From positions 1 through 64,000 of the forward strand of contig CAUEFI010000001.1 of the NCBI GenBank assembly GCA_958477305.1: a DNA stretch of 64,000 nt. The letters run 5' to 3'. Shown here one piece after another: positions 22,471 through 31,083 of the stretch. The notes below the pieces were generated by a model, which was not told where the DNA came from, made no database searches, and saw only the letters and a list, made by a program, of their open reading frames with translations. Position numbers and translations under genes: made by a program. The stretch's first letter is position 1; each line of letters starts with the position of its first letter. This DNA comes from HGM12998 sp900756495. Its GTDB lineage: Bacteria; Bacillota; Clostridia; Oscillospirales; Oscillospiraceae.

Positions 22471-24255
22471 CTATTGTCCGGCGATCCGCTCGGCCAGATC
22501 GTTGAGGTAGACCCAGCGCTCCAGCTTCTCCTCCAGCCGCGCCTCCAGGGCCGCCTGCCGCTCCTGGAGATCCTGGAGGGCTACATAGTCGCTGGCACAC
22601 TTCTCCTGCTCCGCCTTTACCGCCGTAATCTCCCCCTCCAGGGCCGCGATGTCGCCGTCAATGGTCTCAAACTCCCGCTGTTCCTTGTAGCTGAACCTCA
22701 GCTTCTGACTTCCGGCGGGCCTCTCCTGCCGTTTCTCCCGCTCCGGAGACGGCTCAGGCCTCTTTTCCCGCTCCGCGGCCCGGCGCGCCTCCAGATAGTC
22801 GGTGTACCCGCCCGGGTGAAGCCCGGCGTGGCCGTCCCCCTCCACCACCAGCAGGCGCCGGGCCACCTTATCCAGGAAATAGCGGTCATGCGAGACGGCC
22901 ACCACCGCGCCGGGGAAGGTCTCCAGATAGTCCTCCAAGACCGTCAGGGTCTCCACATCCAAATCGTTGGTGGGCTCGTCCAGCAGCAGCACATTGGGGG
23001 CGGCCGCCAGCACGGCCAGCAGGAAGAGCCGCCGTCGCTCCCCGCCCGAGAGCTTATGGACCGGACTCCACTGCACCTCTGTAGGAAAGAGAAACTGCTC
23101 CAGAAGCTGGGAGGCCGTCACCATCCCCTCGGCCGTCTCAATGCGGTTTCCGATCTCCTTTACATAGTCGATAACCCGCACATCCGGGTCGATGGGGGGC
23201 GTCTCCTGGCAGAAGTAGCCCACGCGCACCGTCTCCCCCACCTCAATCTCTCCCCCGTCCGGGGAAATCCGCCCGGCCAGCAGATTCAGGAGGGTGGACT
23301 TTCCGCTGCCGTTGGCCCCTACCACGCCGATGCGGTCGTCCCGCAGGAGCATGAGATCCAGATCCCGGAGCACCGTCCGGTTTCCAAAGGATTTGCTCAC
23401 GCCGTGCAGCGCAATGGTCTTCTTTCCCAGGCGTGAGGCGCGGGCCCCCAGTTCCAGGCCGGCCCGCTCCTTCGGCCCCTCCTGCGCCTGCAGCGCCTCA
23501 TACCGTTCCAGCCGCTCCCGGCTCTTGGTCCCTCTGGCCGTGGGCCCCTGCATCACCCACTGGTACTCCCGGCGGAGAATCGACTGCCGCTTGCGCTCCG
23601 AGGCGCGCTCCATCTCCTCCCGCCGCGCCTTTCCCTCCAGGTATTTGGCATAGCCGCCGTCGTAAGCATAGAGCCTGCCGCCCTCCACCTCCAGCGTGCG
23701 GCCCACCACCCGCTCCAGAAAATAGCGGTCGTGGGTCACCATCACCAGCGCGCCGGAAAACCGGCGCAGGGTATCCTCCAGCCACTGCGTCATATCGGCG
23801 TCCAGGTGGTTGGTGGGCTCGTCCAGAATCAGCACGTCGCAGTCGTGGACCAGCACGGCCGCCAGCGCCGCCCGGCGGCGCTCCCCGCCGGAGAGCTCCC
23901 CCATTCGCCGTTCAAAGCCGGTGAAGCCCAGCCGTGTCAGGATGGTCTTGGCCTCGTACTCGGCCAGCGCCCTGGCCTCAGGGCTCAGATCCGCAAAGAC
24001 CTGCTCCAGAACCGTATTCCCGGCATCGTAGGCAGGGTCCTGGGGCAGGTACTCCAGGCGCACGTTGGGAGCCCGCTGCACCGTTCCGGCGTCCGGTTCC
24101 TCCTCCCCCGCCAGAATCCGCAGCAGAGTTGATTTCCCCGCCCCATTTCGTCCGACTACCCCAATGCGGTCGCCCGGATTGAGGTAGAGGGAAACACGGT
24201 CCAGCAGATCGCAGACGCCGTAATTTTTAGAAATTTGTTCCGCTGAAAGCAGCAT
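22471..24255 (-). CDS. ABC-F family ATPase (Uup-like)
   Basis: A 594-residue protein with two ABC ATPase modules and no membrane segment. The first has GRNGAGKST, LSGGERRRAAL and LILDEPTNHLD, the second GANGSGKST, LSGGERRRLFL and LLLDEPTNDLD; each is followed by the H-loop (THDRYF, SHDRYF). The linker (about 230-310) matches the P-site tRNA interaction motif region, and the C-terminal coiled coil (about 500-590) is the Uup-type DNA/ribosome-binding tail. ABC-F proteins act on the ribosome; those with a Uup tail are usually housekeeping rather than antibiotic-resistance proteins. GGAG lies upstream of the ATG. Confidence 0.94.
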   Translation of the reverse strand: MLLSAEQISKNYGVCDLLDRVSLYLNPGDRIGVVGRNGAGKSTLLRILAGEEEPDAGTVQRAPNVRLEYLPQDPAYDAGNTVLEQVFADLSPEARALAEYEAKTILTRLGFTGFERRMGELSGGERRRAALAAVLVHDCDVLILDEPTNHLDADMTQWLEDTLRRFSGALVMVTHDRYFLERVVGRTLEVEGGRLYAYDGGYAKYLEGKARREEMERASERKRQSILRREYQWVMQGPTARGTKSRERLERYEALQAQEGPKERAGLELGARASRLGKKTIALHGVSKSFGNRTVLRDLDLMLLRDDRIGVVGANGSGKSTLLNLLAGRISPDGGEIEVGETVRVGYFCQETPPIDPDVRVIDYVKEIGNRIETAEGMVTASQLLEQFLFPTEVQWSPVHKLSGGERRRLFLLAVLAAAPNVLLLDEPTNDLDVETLTVLEDYLETFPGAVVAVSHDRYFLDKVARRLLVVEGDGHAGLHPGGYTDYLEARRAAEREKRPEPSPEREKRQERPAGSQKLRFSYKEQREFETIDGDIAALEGEITAVKAEQEKCASDYVALQDLQERQAALEARLEEKLERWVYLNDLAERIAGQ

Positions 24256-24320
24256 ATGGCGCTTCTCCTTCGCTGATGTTTTGCACAGTGCAGGGGCATA
24301 CTTGAACTGAGGTGATAATG

Positions 24321-24749
24321 ATGCTCAATGATACCCAACTGCTCAATCATGTCTATCAATCCGCCGAGATGGGGCGGGATGGAATATTGTCGGTGCTCAA
24401 ATACGCAGAGAACCCCAAGCTGTCGCAGGCCCTCCGCCAACAGCTGGAGGAGTACAAAAACCTCCAGGACTCCTCCGCCCATATGCTTCAGGAGCGGGGC
24501 GTAAAGCCGGAGGGCATCAGCCCCATGGTCAAGGCCTCCTCCCAGGTCATGTCCGCTATGAAAACCATGAACGACCGCTCGGCCACAAAAATCGCAGAGA
24601 TGATGATTCAGGGCAACACCATGGGGGTCACCAAAAGTCTCCGGGTCATCCACGATTACAGCATGGAGGATGAGCGCGTCAGCGATCTGGCCAATAAGCT
24701 GCTGGAGACCGAGCAGAACAATATCGAACAGATGAAGCCCTTCCTGTAG
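24321..24749 (+). CDS. CotF-like spore coat / ferritin-like four-helix protein
   Basis: A 142-residue, all-helical protein. DTQLLNHVYQSAEMGRDGI and the C-terminal EQNNIEQMKPFL with regularly spaced hydrophobics fit the small CotF/DUF2383-type four-helix coat proteins common in Clostridia. GAGGTG lies six bases before the ATG at 24321; GTG at 24312 and ATG at 24318 are also in frame. It is divergent from the ABC-F gene. A role in the spore coat is family-based inference. Confidence 0.65.
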   Translation: MLNDTQLLNHVYQSAEMGRDGILSVLKYAENPKLSQALRQQLEEYKNLQDSSAHMLQERGVKPEGISPMVKASSQVMSAMKTMNDRSATKIAEMMIQGNTMGVTKSLRVIHDYSMEDERVSDLANKLLETEQNNIEQMKPFL

Positions 24750-24764
24750 CGCCGCGCGCCCCGC

Positions 24765-24923
24765 AGGCGGCAGTCCGCCTCGCGTGGGATAACATCTCCC
24801 ACAGTCCTTGTCCTGTAAGGGCTGGGGCGAACAGAGCGCGGACTTTTACGCCAGCGTGATGGCACCAAAGCAACGGGCCGCAGGCTGTCAAAAAATCCCC
24901 GCAGGGACTTCATTGACAGCCTG
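24765..24923 (-). repeat. Second copy of the dispersed element (diverged, one end missing)
   Basis: Read on the minus strand it aligns along its length with 14147-14320: a CAGGCTGTCAA...TTGACAGCCTG hairpin (arms 24881-24891 and 24913-24923), then CCCGTT-CTTT, AAAGTCC, GCTCTGTTCGCC, a CCCTT..AAGG hairpin and GAGGCGGACTGCCGCC. The far terminal inverted repeat seen in the other copy is absent. It lies between the coat-like gene and cysS, which converge. Confidence 0.6.
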
Positions 24924-24941
24924 CGGCGGGCGGCCGCGCTG

Positions 24942-26360
24942 TTATATCCGCTTCCACACCGGCCCCTGGGGCGTATCAGTAACCTCAATTCCCATGGCCT
25001 TGAGCTGGTCTCGGATGGCGTCGGCCTCCGCCCAGTTCTTGGCCTTTTTTGCCTCAGTGCGCCTAGCCACCAGAGCGTCAATCTCAGGATCTCCTTCGGA
25101 AGCAGCGGCACTCTCCTTCTCCCGGAGGGCGGCGGCCTTCTCCAGCAGATCCAGCCCCAGCACGGTGTCAAAGCTGGCGATGAGAGCCCGCTTGGTTGCG
25201 TCATTCACACTGGCCTTCAGCACATCGTACAGGCAGGTAATCCCCAGCGAGGTATTCAGATCGTTGCCCAGCGCCTCTTTGAACGCGGTCTTATAGGTTT
25301 CTGCGGCAGCCTCATCCACCTCGCCCGCTCCGGTGAGGGCTGCCACCCGTGCCACCAGCTTATCGAAGGCGGCCTTTGCGTTGTCCAGGTTTTCCCAGGA
25401 AAAGACCAGGCCCTTGCGGTAGTGGGACTGGAGGCAGAAGAAGCGGTAGACGATGGGGTCGTATCCCTTCTCCTCCAACAGTGAGACGGTGAGAAACTCC
25501 CCTTTGGATTTGGACATCTTTCCGCTGTTGGTATTCAGGTGGTGGATATGCATCCAGTATCTGCACCAGGGGTGTCCCAGGTATGCCTCCGACTGGGCGA
25601 TCTCATTGGTATGGTGGGGAAACGCATTGTCGATGCCGCCGCAGTGGATGTCCAAATACTCTCCCAGGTACTTCATGGAGATGCAGGAGCACTCGATATG
25701 CCAGCCCGGATAGCCCACGCCCCAGGGAGAGTCCCACTTGAGGGCCTGATCCTCAAACTTTGACTTGGTGAACCACAGCACGAAGTCGTTCTTGTTGCGC
25801 TTGTTGGCGTCCTCCTCCACGCCCTCCCGGACGCCCACGGCCAGATCCTCCTCGTCGTGGTCGTTGAAGATATAGTACTTCTTTAGCTTGGAGGTATCAA
25901 AGTAGACGTTTCCGCCGGCCAGATAGGCGTATCCGGTATCGATCAGCCTGGTGATAACCCGGATATAGTCTTCAATCATACCGGTGGCAGGCTGCACCAC
26001 GTCCGGGTACTTGATGTTGAGTTTCTTACAGTCGGAGAAGAAGGCGTCCGTATAGAACTGGGCGATCTCCATGACGCTCTTGTGCTCCCGCTTGGCGCCC
26101 TTGAGCATTTTATCCTCTCCGGTGTCTGCATCGGAGGCCAGATGGCCCACGTCGGTGATATTCATCACCCGCTTGACATCATATCCGTCATAGCGGAGGA
26201 ATTTCTCCAGCACATCCTCCATCAGGTAGCTGCGCAGATTGCCGATGTGGGCGAAGTGGTACACGGTAGGGCCGCAGGTATACATGCTCACCTTTCCGGG
26301 CACGTGGGGGACGAACTCCTCTTTTTGATGGCTTGCGGAATTATACAGCTTCATACTCAT
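24942..26360 (-). CDS. cysS: Cysteinyl-tRNA synthetase
   Basis: A 472-residue class I synthetase. CGPTVYHFAHIGN contains the zinc-binding Cys and the HIGN form of the HIGH motif; GWHIECS and HHTNEIAQSEA supply the other zinc ligands; SGKMSKSKG is the KMSKS loop; the C-terminal DALR-type helical domain follows. The ATG overlaps the cysE stop by 4 bp (GTATGA), with AAGGAG 9 bases upstream. It is the last gene of the T-box-controlled cysteine operon. Confidence 0.98.
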   Translation of the reverse strand: MSMKLYNSASHQKEEFVPHVPGKVSMYTCGPTVYHFAHIGNLRSYLMEDVLEKFLRYDGYDVKRVMNITDVGHLASDADTGEDKMLKGAKREHKSVMEIAQFYTDAFFSDCKKLNIKYPDVVQPATGMIEDYIRVITRLIDTGYAYLAGGNVYFDTSKLKKYYIFNDHDEEDLAVGVREGVEEDANKRNKNDFVLWFTKSKFEDQALKWDSPWGVGYPGWHIECSCISMKYLGEYLDIHCGGIDNAFPHHTNEIAQSEAYLGHPWCRYWMHIHHLNTNSGKMSKSKGEFLTVSLLEEKGYDPIVYRFFCLQSHYRKGLVFSWENLDNAKAAFDKLVARVAALTGAGEVDEAAAETYKTAFKEALGNDLNTSLGITCLYDVLKASVNDATKRALIASFDTVLGLDLLEKAAALREKESAAASEGDPEIDALVARRTEAKKAKNWAEADAIRDQLKAMGIEVTDTPQGPVWKRI

Positions 26361-27007
26361 ACGTTTTGGCTCCTTGTATTTTCATCTATCATCTTTTCCA
26401 GCCACTCCAGCCGTGAGCTGAGGGCCTGCAATTCTTTCTGCACCGGGTCGGTGACGTGAATCTGGTCCACATCGGAGGCATAGTCCACCTTCTCCCCGGC
26501 AATCCGAACCACACGGGCTGGAACGCCCACTGCGGTGGCATTGGGCGGAATTTCGCTCAGTACCACCGCATTGGCGGCGATGCGGGCGTTGTCTCCCACG
26601 GTAAAAGGTCCCAGCACCTTGGCGCCGGTGGACACCAGTACATTATTCCCAATCGTCGGGTGGCGCTTTCCCTGGTCCTTTCCGGTACCGCCCAGGGTGA
26701 CGCCGTGATAAATCAGGCAGTCGTCGCCAATCTCGGCGGTCTCGCCAATAACGATCCCCATGCCGTGGTCAATGACAAGGCGGCGGCCAATCCTGGCGCC
26801 CGGGTGGATCTCAATCCCCGTCCACATCCGGCTCCACTGGCTTACCAGCCGGGCCAGAAACTTCAGGCGGCGCACATAGAAAAAGTGGGCGATGCGGTGA
26901 TATATGGTGGCGTGTACGCCCGGGTAGAGCAGAAAAATCTCCAGGCGGCTCCGGGCCGCCGGATCGCGGGCCTGATAGGCCCGCAGGGTCTCGCCTAATC
27001 TGGTCAT
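26357..27007 (-). CDS. cysE: Serine O-acetyltransferase
   Basis: A 216-residue left-handed beta-helix enzyme making O-acetylserine for cysteine synthesis. The N-terminal helical part (YPGVHATIYHRIAHFFY) and GIEIHPGARIGRRLVIDHGMGIVIGETAEIGD, DCLIYHGVTLGGTGK and HPTIGNNVLVSTGAKVLGP are CysE signatures. The start codon overlaps the hydrolase stop as ATGA and the cysS start overlaps its stop, so the three genes are coupled. The frame is open 16 codons further upstream but lacks a site there. The C-terminal CysK-binding tail is unusually long (about 40 residues after the helix). Confidence 0.96.
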   Translation of the reverse strand: MTRLGETLRAYQARDPAARSRLEIFLLYPGVHATIYHRIAHFFYVRRLKFLARLVSQWSRMWTGIEIHPGARIGRRLVIDHGMGIVIGETAEIGDDCLIYHGVTLGGTGKDQGKRHPTIGNNVLVSTGAKVLGPFTVGDNARIAANAVVLSEIPPNATAVGVPARVVRIAGEKVDYASDVDQIHVTDPVQKELQALSSRLEWLEKMIDENTRSQNV

Positions 27008-27702
27008 GGTTCTCTCCTCTCGCAGGTATGCAGGAAGGCCTCCACCGCCTGACAAAAGGCGGCGCTGTTCCTGTTGGCAATAAAATGGTCACCCGGCAGT
27101 ATGGAAAGGGCGGCGCCGGGGATGGAGGCGTGGATGAGGCGGGTGTGGGCATCGCGGATCATATCATGGTCTCCGGCAATCACCAGCACGGGACATCGCA
27201 GGACTGACAGGGCGGCCGGGGCAATATGGGGCTGCTTTACCATCAATCCCAGCAGCTCCTTTTTCGCACGCGCCTTCCGGCTGAACGGGGCACAGAGGCC
27301 GGCCGCGCCGTAGCCCAGACAGATTGGGAGCTGCACCGCCAGCTTGACGCCGGCGGGGGACAGGTTTCCCCCGTTGAGAATCAGGGCCTCCACATACGCC
27401 GGATACCGGAGCGTAAAGAGCAGGGCAATATTGGCCCCGTCGGAGAAGCCCAGGAGGATGGTCCGGGCAATCCCCTTTTCATCCAGAAAGGCTTTCAAAT
27501 CCTCGGCGAATTGCTCCAAGGTGAAGGGGGCGTCCCCCCTCGGGCTCTCCCCATGCCCCCGGGTGTCCACCGCGATGACCCGGTAGCGTTTTGAAAAGTA
27601 TTCCATCTGGGGGGCAAAATATCTCCCGTCCTCCCCATTTCCGTGGAGGAGCACCATGGGAAAGCCCCTGCCCCGTTCGGTGCTGTGCAGCGTAATCTCC
27701 AT
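27004..27702 (-). CDS. Alpha/beta hydrolase, first gene of the cysteine operon
   Basis: A 232-residue alpha/beta-hydrolase-fold protein. HGNGEDGRYF is the oxyanion region, GFSDGANIALL carries the nucleophilic serine (GxSxG), the acid is probably in VIAGDHDMI, and the histidine in LPGDHFI. A start ATG at 27702 with GGTGGAG upstream is preferred. It lies directly behind the T-box terminator and overlaps cysE by 4 bp, so it is controlled by cysteine charging. The substrate is unknown; release of a thiol or an O-acyl amino acid would fit, but this is conjecture. Confidence 0.88.
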   Translation of the reverse strand: MEITLHSTERGRGFPMVLLHGNGEDGRYFAPQMEYFSKRYRVIAVDTRGHGESPRGDAPFTLEQFAEDLKAFLDEKGIARTILLGFSDGANIALLFTLRYPAYVEALILNGGNLSPAGVKLAVQLPICLGYGAAGLCAPFSRKARAKKELLGLMVKQPHIAPAALSVLRCPVLVIAGDHDMIRDAHTRLIHASIPGAALSILPGDHFIANRNSAAFCQAVEAFLHTCERREP

Positions 27703-27722
27703 CTCTCCACCTGCCGCGGAGC

Positions 27723-27956
27723 AAAAAAGCGCCTCCCGCGCCCAAAGGGCACGAGAGGCGGTCAATTCCGCGGTTCCACTCTCATTTCTCACTCAAAGGC
27801 CGTAACGGCGGCCCGGCCGGAGGGCGTCCAGATCCCTCTCGCTCCCGGATGCACTTGGCGCGGGTTATCCGTGGGACCGCTCTCAGCCGGCGGCGCTCCC
27901 TCTCTGGCCGGTGTTCAGCCCGCGCTACTATTCCGTTCATCGCGATATTTACTTGC
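27723..27956 (-). ncRNA. T-box leader with cysteine specifier (UGC)
   Basis: The minus-strand leader has the T-box sequence AGAGTGGAACCGCGG (27768-27782) and a terminator stem (about 27723-27760) ending in T6. A stem I region contains GGCTGAGAGC and, further on, AAGTGCATC with the specifier TGC at 27851-27853. TGC is the cysteine codon, which fits the downstream cysE and cysS. Uncharged tRNA-Cys would stabilise the antiterminator and switch on hydrolase-cysE-cysS. Confidence 0.93.
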
Positions 27957-27962
27957 CGCATT

Positions 27963-27991
27963 ATATTATCACGGCAGCCAAAATGTGTCAA
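27963..27991 (-). promoter_or_regulatory. Promoter of the cysteine T-box operon
   Basis: Minus-strand TTGACA, 17-bp spacer, TAATAT, just upstream of the T-box leader. Confidence 0.8.
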
Positions 27992-28004
27992 GGCTGTCCC
28001 CCCT

Positions 28005-28745
28005 CTATCTGCCCGGGCTTTTCCGTCCCCGGCCTGTCTCCACGCACCAGCCGGTCCTGCCGCAGCTGGGGCAGCGCAGTCTTCTGGCCCTGGGCGTGTG
28101 CCGGGACCAAAGGACTGCGCGGAGTCCTGCAGGAAACATCTCCCCACATTCCGGGCAGATATAGGCCGTATTCCGGATATACATTCTTGTCAGCAGCACG
28201 CAGATCAGAATGACGGCGGGTATTACGGCAGCCAAGGGCCTCCAGTCGTCCCGGAGGATGCCCAGCAGAAGCGCCGCCAGCTCCGCCAGCGTGCAGGCGC
28301 TCCCCCCGGCCAGCATGACGGCATGGGTCCTGCGCAGTTCCCTTTTCCTCTGTCCGCTCGCCATGCGCTCTATGTCGCTCTGCAGATCCAGCGGAATTTC
28401 CCTTGCCCCGGCAATACAGGCGCGAACAAGGCGGATGGTTTCCCGCTGTCCCTCCCTGTCCGCGATCTCTGCCGCAAGCCGGCGCTCCTGCTCGTCCAGC
28501 AATAGCATCAGAACCTTCTGTGGATGCTCGCTTCTCAGTACGCCCTTGATGGCCTCCAGGGACAGCCCCAAAGATTTCAGCAGGCAGATGAGCTCCATCT
28601 GCCGTCTGTCCTCCTCCGAGTACAGCCTCCGCCCTCCTTCACTCAGCTCCGCCGGGTGCAAAATCCCTTTCGTATCATAGAACTGCACCGTCCTCACAGA
28701 GACACCGCAGAGTTTGGCCAGCTCTCCCGTGGAGTATCTCGCCAT
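28005..28745 (-). CDS. Membrane-tethered MerR family regulator with C-terminal zinc ribbon
   Basis: A 246-residue protein. Residues 1-70 are a MerR winged helix (STGELAKLCGVSVRTVQFYDTKGIL, GRRLYSEEDRRQ), 75-135 a coiled coil, 142-164 and 170-190 hydrophobic segments separated by a short polar loop, and 191-246 carries C197-PEC-200 and C225-PSC-228, a likely zinc ribbon. The hairpin of two helices would place both ends in the cytoplasm. ATG at 28745 has GGGAGG 8 bases upstream; a GTG three codons earlier is possible. No target is evident: it ends 14 bp from the T-box promoter and is followed by a separate unit upstream. A signal at the membrane is inferred. Confidence 0.85.
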   Translation of the reverse strand: MARYSTGELAKLCGVSVRTVQFYDTKGILHPAELSEGGRRLYSEEDRRQMELICLLKSLGLSLEAIKGVLRSEHPQKVLMLLLDEQERRLAAEIADREGQRETIRLVRACIAGAREIPLDLQSDIERMASGQRKRELRRTHAVMLAGGSACTLAELAALLLGILRDDWRPLAAVIPAVILICVLLTRMYIRNTAYICPECGEMFPAGLRAVLWSRHTPRARRLRCPSCGRTGWCVETGRGRKSPGR

Positions 28746-28868
28746 ATTCTTCACCTCCCTGAGGCACAGGATAACACATGACGCTGCGTCACAAGCAAGG
28801 GCTTGCGCAGGGGAATCTCCATCTTTTGTGCCCTTCTTCAGCGCACTCCGTCCGCCCTGTGGGAAAAA

Positions 28869-28900
28869 ACGGGGCCGCTTCCCGGGAAGCGGCCCCGTTT
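28869..28900. terminator. Perfect 16-bp palindrome with minus-strand T6
   Basis: AACGGGGCCGCTTCCC and its complement with no loop bases, followed on the minus strand by TTTTTT. It ends the acetyltransferase transcript. Confidence 0.8.
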
Positions 28901-28906
28901 GGTATC

Positions 28907-29533
28907 TTACTCTGGATCATAGGCTCTGCAGAAAGCGGCTACATCGTCAAAGTCCCGCAGGCGCTGCTTCAGCTCCCCATGAGACCAGTCCCACCAGCGA
29001 ATGCGCCGGAGCGCGGCGATGATATCCTCCTCATACCGCCAGCCGATGTGTCTGGCCGGCACTCCTCCCACTATCTCATAGGGCGCCACATCATGGGTAA
29101 CCACCGCCCCGGCGCCTATCACCGCGCCGTCGCCAACGGTCACGCCCCCCATGACGACGGCGTTGTGGCCAATCCAGACGTCGTGGCCGGTCTTCACCCG
29201 GCTGTGCCTGCGCCATTCAATCAGGCTGCCGTCGTCGGGCCCCAGTCCATAGTGGGAGCAGCGATAGGTGAAGTGGTGGGCGGCGGCCCGGAACTTGGCG
29301 GGATGCTGCACCGGATTGATGCGCACGCCGGTGGCGATGGAATTAAACTTGCCTATTTCACTGTAGATCACATCGTTGCCGCCGAAGAAATAGGTGTAGT
29401 CTCCCAGGTAAGTCTCCTCTAACACGCAGTGATCTCCTACCTCCACATAGGCACCGAAGGTGCAGTTCTTCACCTGTGAGGTGGGGTGGATCAGGGGCTT
29501 GTCGGGCGAAAGAGCCTGTGAAAAATCCAACAT
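28907..29533 (-). CDS. Hexapeptide-repeat acetyltransferase (phosphonate-associated / xenobiotic type)
   Basis: A 208-residue left-handed beta-helix acyltransferase. Hexapeptide turns are visible in CTFGAYVEVGDHCVLEETYLGDYTY and HDVWIGHNAVVMGGVTVGDGAVIGAGAVVTHDV; INPVQHP and HHFTYR match the family found with phosphonate genes (TIGR03308 type) and CatB-like acetyltransferases. WWDWSHGELKQRL closes the protein as in that family. No phosphonate genes are nearby, so its acceptor is unknown. It lies 43 bp after the SLH-protein gene on the same strand. Confidence 0.82.
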   Translation of the reverse strand: MLDFSQALSPDKPLIHPTSQVKNCTFGAYVEVGDHCVLEETYLGDYTYFFGGNDVIYSEIGKFNSIATGVRINPVQHPAKFRAAAHHFTYRCSHYGLGPDDGSLIEWRRHSRVKTGHDVWIGHNAVVMGGVTVGDGAVIGAGAVVTHDVAPYEIVGGVPARHIGWRYEEDIIAALRRIRWWDWSHGELKQRLRDFDDVAAFCRAYDPE

Positions 29534-29576
29534 GATATATCACTCCAGTTGATGACGATAGACACGGCCTGCACGG

Positions 29577-31046
29577 TCACAGGGGGTCGATGGTCTGCAC
29601 AACCTCTCCGGAGGCCAGATCCACAGTATAGCGGTAGATCCCGGCTGTATGTTCGAGGCTGCCCCATGCGTCGGTCAGGGCCGTCTCAAAGCGGTAGGCG
29701 TAGGTCAGGGTCCGGCCGTCCTCGCTGAGCTCCATGGTATCGGGCCCCCGGTCCGTGTCGGCATAGGTGGCGCCCGCCGCCGTGCTGGTCACGGTCAGTG
29801 GGAGGGGCAGCTCCCGCTTGGCTCCTTCGGGCATCTGGCCGCCTGCCTTATAAATGAGATAGAGCTCGTAGTCCACACCCTCACGCACCACGTTTCCCGC
29901 GGCGTCCCTGCTTTCGAAGGTCCTGCGGCACAGCACCACCGTGCAGGCCGGGGCATCCAGAGTCTGCTCCACGGTGTAACCATGCCCGGCAAACCAGGCC
30001 AGAGTCTCGTCCAGGGAGAGGGGCTCCAGCACCTCCTCCACCTCGCCAGTTATCAGGTCCACGGTGAAGCGGTAGGTACCCGCCTCGTGCCAGACGCGGC
30101 CATCCGTCATCAGGGGCTCGTCAAAGTGATAGGTGTAGATAAAGCTGCTCTGGTCGTCGCTCAGCTCCCAGGCGTCGGGCAGGTCGCTGCTGCCCCAGCC
30201 GTTGAAGGCCACGGTGGGCAGGCTCACCGTAACGCCCTCCCCCCTGGCCGATCCGGCCTTGTAGACCAGATCGATGCTGCTGTAGGGCGAGTGAGGAACG
30301 CCGCTGAGGTAGCCCAGGACGATGGTGCAGGCGGGAGTCTCAATCTGTTCGTGCACATGGAAGGCGTCCGCATTCAGAACTCCGGCCAGGGCCTCCTCAT
30401 AGGTGGGAGGCTCCGGGAAGGCCTCAGCAAAGGCCTCCGCCGTGAAAGCGCCGGCGGCTATGAGGGAGCCGGCCAAAGTGGTCTCCTCTCCCTTCCTTTC
30501 GGCGAGGAGGGCGGCGGCGGTGACCTCCGCCACATCCCCCCGGGTGAAGCTCTCCCGGTCCACGCCCTCGGGGAGCAGGCCCGCCTGCTCCGCCAGATCG
30601 TAGGGCTGGTCGTAGGTAAAGTCCTCGCCGCTGCCTTCGGCATAGCCCAAGGCCCGGAGCATGAAGGTGAGGTACATCCCGCAGGTGGCGGTGGTATCCG
30701 ATCCGAAAGCGGTCTCGGACACCCCCTTGGTAAGGCCTTCCTCATAAGCGTAGGACACATAGCCGTCGGCCCAGGCGGGCACGTCGGTAAAGGGGTGGCT
30801 CTTCTCCATGGCCCCGGCAGCCTCTCCGGCCCCCAGGGCCCGAACCAGCATGGTGACGGCCTCCACACGGCTGGGAGCCCGGTCCAGGTCGAAAACGGGA
30901 TCGCCGTCCCCATCTGCGCCCACCCCCTTGAAGAGCCCCAGTTCATAGAGCTGGCCGGCGGCAGCCGTTTCCTCTGTGGTCACCGCCGCGAGGGCGAAGG
31001 TGGTCAGCATGCTCAGGGCCAGCAGCAGGGAGAGCAGACGTCTCAT
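29577..31046 (-). CDS. Secreted S-layer-homology protein with tandem C-terminal domain
   Basis: A 489-residue exported protein. A signal peptide (MRRLLSLLLALSMLTTFALA) is followed by SLH-type repeats (about 25-210), for example FDLDRAPSRVEAVTMLVRALG, HPFTDVPAWADGYVSYAYEEGLTKGVSETAFG and FTRGDVAEVTAAALLAER. The C-terminal half holds two copies of a domain of about 115 residues, each starting PACT(I/V)VL, with (L/V)YKAG, a LSxDxxxxxYxYxF strand and ending AGxYR(F/Y)TVDLxxGEVxxxxxPL. I do not recognise that domain. It should sit on the cell wall. Its neighbours do not indicate a role. Confidence 0.85.
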   Translation of the reverse strand: MRRLLSLLLALSMLTTFALAAVTTEETAAAGQLYELGLFKGVGADGDGDPVFDLDRAPSRVEAVTMLVRALGAGEAAGAMEKSHPFTDVPAWADGYVSYAYEEGLTKGVSETAFGSDTTATCGMYLTFMLRALGYAEGSGEDFTYDQPYDLAEQAGLLPEGVDRESFTRGDVAEVTAAALLAERKGEETTLAGSLIAAGAFTAEAFAEAFPEPPTYEEALAGVLNADAFHVHEQIETPACTIVLGYLSGVPHSPYSSIDLVYKAGSARGEGVTVSLPTVAFNGWGSSDLPDAWELSDDQSSFIYTYHFDEPLMTDGRVWHEAGTYRFTVDLITGEVEEVLEPLSLDETLAWFAGHGYTVEQTLDAPACTVVLCRRTFESRDAAGNVVREGVDYELYLIYKAGGQMPEGAKRELPLPLTVTSTAAGATYADTDRGPDTMELSEDGRTLTYAYRFETALTDAWGSLEHTAGIYRYTVDLASGEVVQTIDPL

Positions 31047-31083
31047 AGAATTTCCTCCTATTTACAATTCCGACAGGAAAATA

